DNA from: Methylobacterium segetis
GTDB taxonomy: Bacteria; Pseudomonadota; Alphaproteobacteria; Rhizobiales; Beijerinckiaceae
Reading direction: 5' to 3'
NCBI RefSeq assembly: GCF_004348265.1
Contig: NZ_SMNT01000017.1
Span: 1-63,219, forward strand
DNA length: 63,219 bases
The notes under the pieces: generated by a model
What the model was told of the DNA's origin: nothing
Seen by the model: the letters and a program-made list of their open reading frames with translations, nothing else
The model's database searches: none
In this document: in pieces, positions 43,774 through 52,717 of the stretch
Position numbering within the stretch: the first letter of the stretch is position 1
Layout of the letters: every line of letters begins with the position of its first letter
Program-made: the position numbers and the translations under genes

Positions 43774-45183
43774 ATGGCCGGTGCCATGCTCACCACCCCC
43801 GTTCTGCCGCACGAGGCGGGCCGCCGCGCGCCGCCGGCGCCCGTCACGCTCCGGCAGGCCCTGCCGGTCTGGGCGCGGATCGCGGCCCTCTCCTTCGGCG
43901 GCCCGGCCGGGCAGATCGCGGTGATGCACCGCGTCCTCGTCGAGGAGAAGCGCTGGGTCTCCGAGAGCCGCTTCCTGCACGCGCTGAACTTCTGCACTCT
44001 CCTGCCCGGCCCGGAGGCGCAGCAGCTCGCCACCTATATCGGCTGGCTGATGCACGGCACCCGCGGCGGCCTCGTCGCGGGCGGCCTGTTCGTGCTGCCC
44101 GGCCTCGTCGCCATCATGGGCCTGAGCTGGATCTACGCCCTCTACGGCAATGTCGGCCTCGTCGCCGGCCTGTTCTTCGGGCTCAAGGCCGCCATCCTCG
44201 CCATCGTCGCGCAGGCGGTTCTGCGCATCGGCCGCAAGGCGCTGAAGGGGCCCGTCATGGCGGCGCTCGCGGCCGCCTCCTTCGTCGGCATCTTCGTCCT
44301 CGACGTGCCCTTCCCCGTCATCGTCCTCGCGGCCGGATTGATCGGCTATCTCGGAGGTCGCGCGGGCCTGCCCCAGTTCCGGGCCGGCGGCCACGGCGAT
44401 GCGGCCCGGGACGACGGCGGCCCCTACCTCCTCGGCGACGCGGAGCTCGCGCGGGAGCGGGCCTCGCACGGGCACGCGCTGCGGGTTCTCGGTGTCTGGG
44501 GCGCGCTGTGGCTGGCGCCCGTCCTCGCGCTGCTCGCCCTGCTCGGGCCCGGCGACGTCTTCTCCGAGATCGCGGTGTTCTTCTCGAAGATGGCGATGGT
44601 CACCTTCGGCGGCGCCTACGCCGTGCTCTCCTACGTCGCCCAGCAGGCGGTGGAGCATTACGGCTGGCTGAGGCCCGGCGAGATGCTCGACGGGCTCGGC
44701 ATGGCCGAGACCACGCCGGGCCCGCTCATCATGGTCACGCAGTTCGTGGGCTTCCTCGCGGCCTACCGGGCGCCCGGCTCGCTCCCGGCGCTGGTCGCCG
44801 GCACGCTCGGGGGCCTGCTCACGACCTGGGTGACCTTCGTGCCCTGCTTCCTCTGGATCTTCCTCGGGGCCCCCTACATCGAGCGGCTGCGGGGCAACCG
44901 GGCGCTGGCCGGGGCGCTCTCGGCGATCACGGCGGCGGTGGTCGGCGTGATCCTCAACCTCGCGGTCTGGTTCGCGGTGCACACGATCTTCGCGGAGGTG
45001 CGCCCCTTCGCGGCCGGCCCGATCCGCCTCGACGTGCCGGTGCCGGCGAGCCTCGATCCCTGGGCGCTCGTGCTGGCGCTCGCCGCCTTCGTCGCGGTCT
45101 TTGGCTTCAAGGCCGGCATGATCGCGACCCTCCTCGCCTGCTCGGCCGCCGGCATGGCCCTGCACCTCGCCGGATGGGTCTGA
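43774..45183 (+). CDS. chrA: Chromate transporter (ChrA, long-chain two-domain form)
   Basis: A 469-residue inner-membrane CHR-family protein with two tandem chromate-transport domains. Both halves start with the family motif: SFGGPAGQIAVMHRVLVEEK followed by CTLLPGPEAQQLATYIGWLM, and TFGGAYAVLSYVAQQAVEHY followed by MAETTPGPLIMVTQFVGFLA. About ten to twelve hydrophobic segments are present. It would expel chromate by the chemiosmotic gradient, though some members have other anion specificity. ATG at 43774; the frame before it overlaps the kinase gene. No chrB neighbour is visible. Confidence 0.92.
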   Translation: MAGAMLTTPVLPHEAGRRAPPAPVTLRQALPVWARIAALSFGGPAGQIAVMHRVLVEEKRWVSESRFLHALNFCTLLPGPEAQQLATYIGWLMHGTRGGLVAGGLFVLPGLVAIMGLSWIYALYGNVGLVAGLFFGLKAAILAIVAQAVLRIGRKALKGPVMAALAAASFVGIFVLDVPFPVIVLAAGLIGYLGGRAGLPQFRAGGHGDAARDDGGPYLLGDAELARERASHGHALRVLGVWGALWLAPVLALLALLGPGDVFSEIAVFFSKMAMVTFGGAYAVLSYVAQQAVEHYGWLRPGEMLDGLGMAETTPGPLIMVTQFVGFLAAYRAPGSLPALVAGTLGGLLTTWVTFVPCFLWIFLGAPYIERLRGNRALAGALSAITAAVVGVILNLAVWFAVHTIFAEVRPFAAGPIRLDVPVPASLDPWALVLALAAFVAVFGFKAGMIATLLACSAAGMALHLAGWV

Positions 45184-45229
45184 CGGCCGCCTCCCCGCGC
45201 CGCCGCCGGCTCCCGTCCCGCGACCGGGG

Positions 45230-46438
45230 CTAGGTGGCGGATCCGTTGAACACGAGGCGGGTGCCCGTGTAGGCGCGCACCAGAGCCTTGGGCATCTCGG
45301 TCTTGGCGATCTCGTAGAAGGTCTCGCCCGTGCAGTGGAGCGGCACCACGAAGTCGGGCCCGATGTCCTTCAGGGTCGCGATCGTCTGGCGGACGTAGTC
45401 GGGCGGGTAGGGGGCGAGGTGGAAGCCCCCGATCACCGCGTGCACCTTCTCGATGCCGGACACGGCCTGTGCCTGCCGGATGGCGTTGACCACGCCCCGG
45501 TGGCTGCAGGAGGTCAGGATCACGAGGCCGTGCCCCTTCAGGTTGAAGGCGGTGGCGATCTCGTGCCGGAACTGGTCCGGGATCAGCCCCTGGCCGCCCT
45601 CGTCCTGCGCCTGGCCGCCCGGGTAGCAGCCCGAGCCGTGCGCGAAGCCGAGCTTCATCGCGCTCGGCGAGAGCAAAGTCTCGAAGCTGCGCTGATCGAT
45701 CTGGCCCGAGGTGAAGCCGTGATCCGCCACCAGGGCCGGGCGCTCCGTCGAGGTGACGGCGAGGTTCGCCGCCTTGAGGGCCTCGCGATCGATGACGCCG
45801 AAATCACCCTTGACCGGAGGCGCCGTCCAGGTGCGGGCGCAGAAGCAATCCTCGCCCCCGACATGGAACGGAAGCCCGGGCCTGAGCTGCCCCCGGGCCT
45901 GGCCGAGGAAGCCGGCGAGCCCGCCGAAATGGTCGTAATGGCCGTGGCTGAGCACGAGCGCGTCGATCTCGGAGGGCTGCACGCCGAGGAGCGAGAGGTT
46001 GTTGTTGAGCGCCTCCGGCGTGAAGCCGAAATCCACCAGGGTCCGGCGGGTCTCCTCGCCGCGCCGCGAGGTGACGTGCATCGAGAGGCCGAACTCGCTC
46101 ACCAGGGTGCGGCCCGGCGGACGATCCGGGGCGATGCCCCAGCCGAAATGCTCGACCGAGAGCCCGTCGAGCTTGCGGCCCGGCGCCACCGCGAACTGGT
46201 AGCTGTCGGTGACGATCCGCACGGCGACGGCGTCGAGTTCCGGCACCGGCCCCGCCACGGCCTCGGCGAGAGCCGGGCTCGCATCGCCGAGGAGGCCGCC
46301 CAGCAGCAGGCTCAGGGCCGCGGCCCCGCCGCCGCAGAGGAGGTCCCGCCGCGCCGGGTCGTCGCAGGTGATGCGCGGGCGCTCGCTGCGTCGAGAGGGG
46401 CCGCGCGATGATGATCGGGGATCGACTGAGACAGCCAT
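45230..46438 (-). CDS. Tat-exported MBL-fold hydrolase (COG1237-like)
   Basis: A 402-residue metallo-beta-lactamase-fold protein. The N-terminus has a twin-arginine signal (DPARRDLLCGGGAAALSLLL, ending SPALA). The mature domain has LVDFGFTPEALNNNLSLLG, metal motif LVLSHGHYDHFGGL, FHVGGEDCFCARTW, LTSCSHRGVVNAIRQAQAV and FVVPLHCTGE, matching the COG1237 group annotated as 7,8-dihydropterin-6-methyl-ribofuranosylaminobenzene-phosphate synthase in archaea. The link to H4MPT chemistry fits the neighbourhood, but a Tat signal puts this one in the periplasm, so a different role is likely. Start 46438 has GGGAGG upstream. Confidence 0.85.
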   Translation of the reverse strand: MAVSVDPRSSSRGPSRRSERPRITCDDPARRDLLCGGGAAALSLLLGGLLGDASPALAEAVAGPVPELDAVAVRIVTDSYQFAVAPGRKLDGLSVEHFGWGIAPDRPPGRTLVSEFGLSMHVTSRRGEETRRTLVDFGFTPEALNNNLSLLGVQPSEIDALVLSHGHYDHFGGLAGFLGQARGQLRPGLPFHVGGEDCFCARTWTAPPVKGDFGVIDREALKAANLAVTSTERPALVADHGFTSGQIDQRSFETLLSPSAMKLGFAHGSGCYPGGQAQDEGGQGLIPDQFRHEIATAFNLKGHGLVILTSCSHRGVVNAIRQAQAVSGIEKVHAVIGGFHLAPYPPDYVRQTIATLKDIGPDFVVPLHCTGETFYEIAKTEMPKALVRAYTGTRLVFNGSAT

Positions 46439-46744
46439 GGCAACCTCCCGCTGCAGGTCGAAATGCCGACCGAAAGCAGGGGCGCGGGACGGGACGAGCG
46501 TGGAGGCGCGTCTCATCGGGCGTCCGAAGCGCGAAGTCTCGCATGGAGCTCGACGGTCGGCAAGCAAGGCGATGTCGGCCGGCGCCTAGCGAGAGGACAG
46601 GCGGACGCCCGCAATCTCCGACCGGCGGGCGGTCTCGGGCCCGGGACGCCCGCCGAGACAAATTCGCAACAGGCCGCGGGCGGCGTGTCGCCCGCCTCCA
46701 CCAGCCGTTGCGCGCACGCGGCCCCGCCGTGGCATAGAGGGGAC
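46439..46744. other. 306-base divergent gap
   Basis: Between the MBL hydrolase and CelD-type gene starts, with the GGGAGG site of the former at about 46444-46449 and AGAGGGG of the latter at about 46735-46741. Upstream frame extensions in this gap are Arg/Ala-rich and not family-like. No other structure noticed. Confidence 0.35.
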
Positions 46745-47950
46745 GTGACGCCTCAGGACACCGCCATCCCCTCGATGCGGCAGCTTCGCCTCTCCGACAC
46801 CGATGCGGTCTGGGCCTGTCCCCTGCTCCGCGGCGCCTCCGTCGCGATCCGGCCCTCCCTGCGGGAGGCCGAGGCGTTCTGGCGCGCGGCGGTGGCGGCC
46901 GGAGCCTGCACGCTCTTCCAGAGCTACGAGTGGCTCTCCGCTTGGCAGGAGACGGTCGGCCGGTGCGAGGGGGTGATGCCCTGCATCGTCGAGGTCTCCG
47001 GAGCTGACGGAACGCCCTTGCTGCTCCTGCCTCTGGGGATCTACCGGGGCGCCCACGGCCGGGCCCTGCAATTCCTCGGCGGATACTCGACCGACTACAA
47101 CGCGCCCGTCATCGACCGGCGCCTCGCGGCCGGGATCGAACCCGGCGACGCCCGGCAGCTCTGGGCCGTCATCCTCGATCTCCTGCCCTCCGTCGATCTC
47201 GTCTGGCTGCAGCGCCTGCCGCTCACGGTGGACGGCGTGCCCAATCCGCTCGGCGCGCTGCCGAACCTCCGGCACGCGCAGGATGCCTACGCCGCGACGC
47301 TGCCGGCGACCTACGAGGCCTTCGCGAAGGCCCGCAGCACCCAGTTCTTCAGCCAGAACCGGCGCAAGCGGCGGAAATTGGAGGGGGCGGGCGCGGTCGA
47401 GATCGTGCTCGCCGAAGAGGCGGCCGAACGCGCCGAGATCGTCCGATTCCTCCTCGACCACAAGTCGCGCTGGCAGGTGGCCTCCGGCCTCCCGAACACG
47501 CTTGGCGCGCCCGCCCAGCGGGCGCTCTACGAGCGGCTGACGGAGGGACGCTTCGCCGAGGGCGGCGTCCTGGTGGCCGGGCTTCGCGTCGACGGCGAGT
47601 GGGTAGCGGCCCTGTGGGGCACGATCTTCCGCGGAAGCTTCGCGATGATCCTCACGACCTACCGCGAGGATTGGGCTCCCTTCTCCGTCGGGCGCCTCCT
47701 GATGGAGAGAGTGATCCAGGCGTGCATCGCCCGCGGAGACCTGACCCTGTTCGACCTGACGGTCGGCGAGGAGGGCTACAAGGCGCACTGGTCCGACCGG
47801 ACAACGCCGCTCTACGAAATCCTGGCGGCACGATCGCTGCGCGGCCGCCTGTATCTTGTCGCGCGCAGCCTGCACAGACGCTGGAAGCGGGTCGACCCCC
47901 GCGCGAAGCGGGCCGAGCGGGTCGCGCCGGCCGACACGGGGCGGGCCTGA
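46745..47950 (+). CDS. CelD/BcsL-type GNAT acyltransferase (Acetyltransf_6)
   Basis: A 401-residue two-lobe GNAT protein, relative of the gene at 18942-20144. Matching positions are TLFQSYEWLSAWQETVG, STQFFSQNRRKRRKLEGAG and the end FDLTVGEEGYKAHWSDRT (FDxxxGxxxYK). The second lobe has AALWGTIFRGSFAMILTTYR. No signal peptide. The GTG at 46745 has an AGAGGGG about 5 bases upstream; an ATG at 46775 is possible. It probably transfers an acyl group in envelope or polysaccharide assembly, though it lies far from the polysaccharide locus. Confidence 0.78.
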   Translation: MTPQDTAIPSMRQLRLSDTDAVWACPLLRGASVAIRPSLREAEAFWRAAVAAGACTLFQSYEWLSAWQETVGRCEGVMPCIVEVSGADGTPLLLLPLGIYRGAHGRALQFLGGYSTDYNAPVIDRRLAAGIEPGDARQLWAVILDLLPSVDLVWLQRLPLTVDGVPNPLGALPNLRHAQDAYAATLPATYEAFAKARSTQFFSQNRRKRRKLEGAGAVEIVLAEEAAERAEIVRFLLDHKSRWQVASGLPNTLGAPAQRALYERLTEGRFAEGGVLVAGLRVDGEWVAALWGTIFRGSFAMILTTYREDWAPFSVGRLLMERVIQACIARGDLTLFDLTVGEEGYKAHWSDRTTPLYEILAARSLRGRLYLVARSLHRRWKRVDPRAKRAERVAPADTGRA

Positions 47951-48208
47951 CCGCTGACCGGCAAGCCCGCGACATCCGTCCGCCTGAGGCCCAGCGGAGC
48001 GAGATCGCGACAGATCATGCGCAATCCGCTCAGCGAATAGCAGACGTTGTGTTCGCACGAAACGTCCGAGATGTCCTTCTTCCGGGTGGAAAAACAGCGG
48101 CTTGTGCTGCAAAGTTGATCGAGCAGTCCGACGCGTTGCTTGTTTTTATCTTTTCCAGTCGAGTTCTGCCGGGCTGCGCGCACCTCGCGACCTTCAAGGG
48201 AGGCGAGC

Positions 48209-50131
48209 ATGACAGCCACGATCGCGCCGAGCGCGAACCCGAGCGGCGCAACCACCCTCCTCGACCCGGCCTCGCAACCCAGATTCGTCAACGCGCTCCC
48301 GAACCTGCCCCGGATCGACGCCACCTGCGGCGGGCGCTTCGTCATCGAGGAGCGCCAGTTCGACCAGTGGCTCGGCCTCGTCGATCCGAGCGGAGCACCG
48401 CTCCTCACCCCGGTCTGGGGCTACGGCCTGCGCGGACAGGACGCGACCTATCCGGGACCGACGATCGATGCGCAGGAGGGCGTGCCCATCGAGGTGAAGT
48501 GGGTGAACAAGCTGCCGGCGACGGGGCCGCTCCTGCCGGTCGACACCAGCATCCACATGAACGACGGCGAGCGTGAGGCGCTCGCGCAAGGGTTGATTCC
48601 AACCGTCGTCCACCGGCACGGCGGGCACCAGTCCGCGGAGAGCGACGGCTATCCGGAGGCTTGGTTCACCCAAGGGTTCGGGATGACCGGACCTTCCTTC
48701 ACCTCGCCCTGGGACAGCTTCCCGAACGATCAGCAGGCGGCGACGCTCTGGTACCACGACCACGCGCTCGGACTGACCCGGATCAATGTCGGCTCGGGGC
48801 TTGCGGGGCTCTACCGCATCCACGACGCGGGCGAGCAGCGGCTGATCGACGAGGGGGTTCTGCCCGATGCCCGGCACGACATCGAGGCCATCGTTCAGGA
48901 CAGGGCCTTCACCGCCGACGGCGGCCTATACCTGCCCGCCTATCCCGACGACCCGATCCCGGGCACGGACCACAGAGTGGCCGACGAGTTGCCGCCCGAC
49001 TACGCGGGTCCGTTCCCGACGGTGCTGCCCGAATTCTTCGGCGACCACCTGCTGGTCAACGGCATGGCCTGGCCGACCTTCGAGGCGAGGCCCGGCCAGT
49101 ACGCGTTCCACGCGCTCAACGCGTCCGACTCCCGCACGTACCTGCTCACCCTCGACGACCCGTCCGTGACGGTCACCCTGGTCGGTACCGATGGCGGATT
49201 GCTGCCGCAGGCGATCACCGTGATGGACGGGGACGGCGTGCAGGAGCCGGGCGAGGAGATCCTGCTCGCGCCCTCCGACCGCGTCGACCTCGTGTTCGAC
49301 TTCAGCCACGCGGCCGGCCACAGCGTCACGCTCCGGAATGTCGGCCCGGACTTCAGCCCGTTCCAGGGCTTCAATGCGGACGGGTCGCTCGCCGGCGAGG
49401 AGACCAGGGCCGCCACGCCCGACCAGGGTGTCGGTGAGGTCATGCGGTTCGAGATCGCGAACGGGCCGGCGGAGCACGATGCCAGCGTCGCGGACGGGAG
49501 CGTGCTCAACCGGGGGTTCGTGCCGCTCGACCCGAACGATGCGGTCGAGACCCGCCAACTCGGCCTGTTCGAACAGGAGGACGAATTCGGCCGCGTCATG
49601 CCGATGCTCGGCGTTGCCCAGGACACCCGCGACATCGCCGGTGATCCGGTGCCGTTCGGGCCGCTGCACTGGGACCACCCGGTCACCGAGGACCCGACGC
49701 TCGGCACGACCGAGATCTGGAATTTCTACAACTTCACTGAGGATACCCATCCGGTGCACGTGCATCAGGTCGAGTATCAGGTGCTGGGCAAGTCCAAGAT
49801 CGTGTTCACGGACGCGGTCAACAACGCCGGTCCGAGCGCGGCCACCCCGGACGGGCTGCCGGACGACCTCAACGGCGACGGCCGGATCACGATCGGGACC
49901 ATCGGCGACGCGCCGGGCTCGGCCGACATCCTCGTCGGGGACCCGGTGCCGCTCCGGCCGGAGGAGCTCGGAGCGCAGGATACCGTGACGGTCGGGCCGG
50001 GCGAGATGCTGAGCGCGATCATGCATTTCGACCTGCCGGGGACCTATGTCTGGCACTGCCACATCCTCTCCCACGAGGACAACGAGATGATGCGGCCCTT
50101 CACGGTGGTCGATCCGGGTCTCCTGGCCTGA
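48209..50131 (+). CDS. CotA-like multicopper oxidase (laccase/bilirubin-oxidase type)
   Basis: A 640-residue three-domain multicopper oxidase. Copper ligand motifs are complete: VVHRHGGHQSAESDGYPEAW, ATLWYHDHALGLTRINV, THPVHVHQVEYQVL and the C-terminal YVWHCHILSHEDNEMMRPF (type 1 Cys, His and Met). They match Bacillus CotA closely. Two Ca-site-like loops are also seen: VMDGDGVQEPGEE (about 339) and LNGDGRITI (about 552). No signal peptide is evident at the start (MTATIAPSANPSGATTLLDP), unusual if periplasmic. GGGAGG precedes the ATG. AT-rich upstream DNA (48100-48160) suits a promoter. Its end overlaps the convergent WYL regulator gene by 32 bases. Confidence 0.93.
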   Translation: MTATIAPSANPSGATTLLDPASQPRFVNALPNLPRIDATCGGRFVIEERQFDQWLGLVDPSGAPLLTPVWGYGLRGQDATYPGPTIDAQEGVPIEVKWVNKLPATGPLLPVDTSIHMNDGEREALAQGLIPTVVHRHGGHQSAESDGYPEAWFTQGFGMTGPSFTSPWDSFPNDQQAATLWYHDHALGLTRINVGSGLAGLYRIHDAGEQRLIDEGVLPDARHDIEAIVQDRAFTADGGLYLPAYPDDPIPGTDHRVADELPPDYAGPFPTVLPEFFGDHLLVNGMAWPTFEARPGQYAFHALNASDSRTYLLTLDDPSVTVTLVGTDGGLLPQAITVMDGDGVQEPGEEILLAPSDRVDLVFDFSHAAGHSVTLRNVGPDFSPFQGFNADGSLAGEETRAATPDQGVGEVMRFEIANGPAEHDASVADGSVLNRGFVPLDPNDAVETRQLGLFEQEDEFGRVMPMLGVAQDTRDIAGDPVPFGPLHWDHPVTEDPTLGTTEIWNFYNFTEDTHPVHVHQVEYQVLGKSKIVFTDAVNNAGPSAATPDGLPDDLNGDGRITIGTIGDAPGSADILVGDPVPLRPEELGAQDTVTVGPGEMLSAIMHFDLPGTYVWHCHILSHEDNEMMRPFTVVDPGLLA

Positions 50132-50855
50132 CAGGTAATAGCGCCGAAGCCGCCGAGGGGCCGGCCCCGTCGTGACGGTCTCTCAACGCCGCGAGGTAGG
50201 TGCGGAGCAGCGTCACGCGCCGGGGCCGGAAGCTCGTCCCGGCCGGCTTCAGCTCGATGATCCGATCGGTGCGGAACATCCGGAAGTCCTCGCGCAGGCA
50301 GCACCAGGCGAGCACGGTCAGTGTCCTGTTCGTGTACATCACGGCGAGCGGCAGGATCGTGCGCTCGCTGACCGCGCGGCCCTTGTCGGCATAGCGGATG
50401 GCGAGCGCCTCCTCCCGCCAGCAGGCCTCGCGGATCGCCCCCATCTCGTGCACGGCACCGTAGCGCGCGTCCGGCCGGTAGACCTGCGAGATCGCATGGA
50501 ACAGGTGCTGCTCGCGGTCGTCCGGCAGGGTGGCGGCGACCTTGGCCAGGACGGAGCGGGCCGCCTCGGCGAGCGCGGGATCGCCCATGTGCCGGACCTC
50601 GGCCAGTCCCAGCGCGATGGCCTCGATCTCCGCGCGGTCGAAGGTCTGGGGCGGGAGCGCGTAGTCTTCGAGCAGCCGGTAGCCGTAGCCCCGCTCGCCC
50701 TCGATCCGCGCGCCGGCGGCGCGGAGGCTGTCGATGTCGCGGTAGAGCGAGCGCAGCGAGACCTCCGTCTCCTTCGCCAGCCGCGCCGCGGTGATCGGCG
50801 CGGGCATCACGCGCATCGCCTGGAGAAGCCGGAGCAGGCGATCCGATCGGGCCAT
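50100..50855 (-). CDS. YafY-type HTH-WYL transcriptional regulator
   Basis: A 251-residue DNA-binding regulator. The N-terminal winged helix reads RLLRLLQAMRVMPAPITAAR, LAKETEVSLRSLYRDIDSLR and IEGERGYGYRLLEDYALPPQ, the HTH_11 pattern. The C-terminal WYL domain includes LAIRYADKGRAVSERTILPL and AWCCLREDFRMFRTDRIIEL. WYL domains sense small ligands or nucleic acids. The start ATG at 50855 is chosen; the frame upstream is not homologous. It is divergent from a VOC gene, 72 bases apart, the common YafY/PhnB-like pair, so it probably controls that gene. Confidence 0.88.
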   Translation of the reverse strand: MARSDRLLRLLQAMRVMPAPITAARLAKETEVSLRSLYRDIDSLRAAGARIEGERGYGYRLLEDYALPPQTFDRAEIEAIALGLAEVRHMGDPALAEAARSVLAKVAATLPDDREQHLFHAISQVYRPDARYGAVHEMGAIREACWREEALAIRYADKGRAVSERTILPLAVMYTNRTLTVLAWCCLREDFRMFRTDRIIELKPAGTSFRPRRVTLLRTYLAALRDRHDGAGPSAASALLPVRPGDPDRPP

Positions 50856-50927
50856 CGTGCAACTGCCGGAAAGTGTCAGTTGGCCCGGTCTAGCGTGCTC
50901 CCTGTCGCCCGCGAAGAGGAGAGCGCG

Positions 50928-51359
50928 ATGAGCATCAAGACGACCACCCACCTGAATTTCCGCGGCGCCGCCCGCGAAGCCCTCGCGTTCTACCGATCCG
51001 TCTTCGGAGGCGATCTGACGGCGTTCACCTACGCCCAGGCGCACGCCGTCTCGGACCCCGCCGAGGCCGATCAGGTCATCTGGGGGCAGGTTCTCGCCGC
51101 GGACGGCTTCCACATCATGGCCTACGACGTCCCCTCGGCCAGGGCGTGGGATCCCGGCGAGATCCCCGTCTTCGTCTCGGCGCGCGGCGACGATCCCGAG
51201 CAGATCGGCCGCTACTGGGAGGGATTGTCGGAGGGCGCGACCATCGTCCAGCCACTCGGGCCGGCAAGCTTCTCGCCGCTCTACGGCATGGTCCGGGACC
51301 GTTTCGGCATCACCTGGGTCTTGGACGTCCAGCCCGGCGCGACCCTCCGGGCCGGCTGA
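50928..51359 (+). CDS. VOC-family protein (PhnB/glyoxalase-like)
   Basis: A 143-residue vicinal-oxygen-chelate fold protein of the PhnB-like group. HLNFRGAAREALAFYRSVFG is the typical start, IWGQVLAADGFHIMAYDV the middle, and PASFSPLYGMVRDRFGITWV the end. Metal ligands of the canonical glyoxalase are partly missing, as usual in this group, so catalysis is uncertain. It is divergent from the WYL regulator, which probably controls it. GAGGAGAGCGCG precedes the ATG. Confidence 0.87.
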   Translation: MSIKTTTHLNFRGAAREALAFYRSVFGGDLTAFTYAQAHAVSDPAEADQVIWGQVLAADGFHIMAYDVPSARAWDPGEIPVFVSARGDDPEQIGRYWEGLSEGATIVQPLGPASFSPLYGMVRDRFGITWVLDVQPGATLRAG

Positions 51360-51387
51360 GACCCGGGCGGCGCGAGCGCCCTGGGTC

Positions 51388-51588
51388 TCAGGCGGCGTCC
51401 GGCGATCCGCCCGGCCCCTCCTCCGTGGGCGAGTTCAGGATGTCCTCCAATTCGTCCACCAGCATGTCGATCTGCTCCTGCGTGGCGAGGACCTTGAGGG
51501 TCTCGCCCGTGGCGGTCGCGATGGCGAGCTCGATCTCCCCGCTGGAGCGGGTGGCCAGGATGCGGGCAAGTCTCTGCGTCGGGCGCAT
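51388..51588 (-). CDS. Small conserved-looking protein of unknown function
   Basis: A 66-residue acidic protein: MRPTQRLARILATRSSGEIE, LAIATATGETLKVLATQEQI, then DMLVDELEDILNSPTEEGPG. It looks like a short beta-strand pair followed by a helix. No signal peptide or motif. It lies 37 bases downstream of the H4MPT-linked hydantoinase-like gene on the same strand, so co-transcription is likely. The ATG at 51588 was chosen; the frame extends upstream into the preceding gene. Confidence 0.65.
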   Translation of the reverse strand: MRPTQRLARILATRSSGEIELAIATATGETLKVLATQEQIDMLVDELEDILNSPTEEGPGGSPDAA

Positions 51589-51625
51589 GTGGGACTCCGG
51601 GGTCGGGTGAGGAGAACGTTCGAGG

Positions 51626-52684
51626 TTACGGAAGGTCCGCGGCGCCGAGGAGGGCGACCGCGACGGCGGGGCCGCAGGTCGAGGCCCAGTCCGGGCTGCC
51701 CGCGATCCGATCGGCCACGAGGTCGGTGAAGGCCCGGCACGGTCGCCCGAGGCGGAGCGCCAGCCGCTCGGCCAGGAACGCGCCCGCGCCGCAGGCGACG
51801 AGGGGCGCGTCCGCCGCGATGTCCGGGCGCGACAGCAGGGTGGCGGCCGCATCGTGCAGGAGGCGCAGTTGCGCCTCCGCGAAATGGGCGGCGAGCGCCC
51901 GCCACTCCGCCGCGCTCCCCTCGCCCCGGTGGCGGCCGATGGTGCGGGCAAGCCGGGTCTCGCTCTCGGGTATCGACTTGCCCTTGAGATCGGCGCTGTG
52001 CTGCTGGTCCGCCCCCTCGGGCAGGTCGCCGGTCAGCCGGTAGATGTCGGCCGTGTTGGCGAAGGTCTCGGCCATCAGGCGGGTCCGGCGCCCGTGCCAG
52101 GGCGCGTCGGGGCCGAGCGCCACGAGGTGGCTGCGCACGACGCCCGTATAGACGAGTTCCCCCGTCTCCAGGCGCTCGGCGTCGCTGTAGCCCGTCGCGG
52201 CCGGGCGGCCCGCGACGACCGGGATCAGGTCGGCGGTGGTCGAGCCGATATCGACGAGGAGGCCGTCCGCACAGTGCCGCCCGACGAGGGCGGCGGTGGC
52301 GTGCCAGTTGGCCGAGGCGATGTCGGCCGCGCGGGGCTCCGCTTCATCCGGCGCGACGAAGCCGGCGCGGCCGGCATAGATCGCGACGGGCCCGGGCAGC
52401 GCCGCCCGCGCCCAGGCCGAGAGCTTGGCGACGCCGTCCGTACGGTCGCTGAAGCAATCCGTCAGCTCGCCCGTCATCGTGACCGCGTGGCGGGCCGGCC
52501 TGCGGGTCCAGTCGGGCAGGTCCGCAAGGGTCTTGTCGAGGGCGGGCAGGCCGCGCCAGAGGGGGCACGGCGCCTGCACCACCGCCTGCACCCGCCCCTC
52601 CGAGACGAGGGCCGCCTTGACATGAACCCCTCCGAGATCCCAGCCGATCGTGGGCTCGGATTGGGGCGCGCCGTCTCGGGTCAA
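51626..52684 (-). CDS. H4MPT-linked C1 transfer pathway protein (hydantoinase/oxoprolinase-like)
   Basis: A 352-residue ASKHA-fold protein of the group found with H4MPT genes in methanogens and methylotrophs. Fold signatures are TIGWDLGGVHVKAALV at the N-terminus (phosphate-1-like), GLLVDIGSTTADLIPVVAGR (phosphate-2-like) and PLVACGAGAFLAERLALRLG (adenosine-like). Its reaction in the pathway is unproven. I chose TTG at 52684, with AGGAACCG about 8 bases upstream. Divergent from the HisA-like gene, 33 bases apart, sharing a promoter region. The upstream extension is a shadow of that gene. Confidence 0.86.
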   Translation of the reverse strand: MTRDGAPQSEPTIGWDLGGVHVKAALVSEGRVQAVVQAPCPLWRGLPALDKTLADLPDWTRRPARHAVTMTGELTDCFSDRTDGVAKLSAWARAALPGPVAIYAGRAGFVAPDEAEPRAADIASANWHATAALVGRHCADGLLVDIGSTTADLIPVVAGRPAATGYSDAERLETGELVYTGVVRSHLVALGPDAPWHGRRTRLMAETFANTADIYRLTGDLPEGADQQHSADLKGKSIPESETRLARTIGRHRGEGSAAEWRALAAHFAEAQLRLLHDAAATLLSRPDIAADAPLVACGAGAFLAERLALRLGRPCRAFTDLVADRIAGSPDWASTCGPAVAVALLGAADLP

Positions 52685-52717
52685 GCGTTCGGTTCCTGGG
52701 CACGAGGGAGGTGGGAC

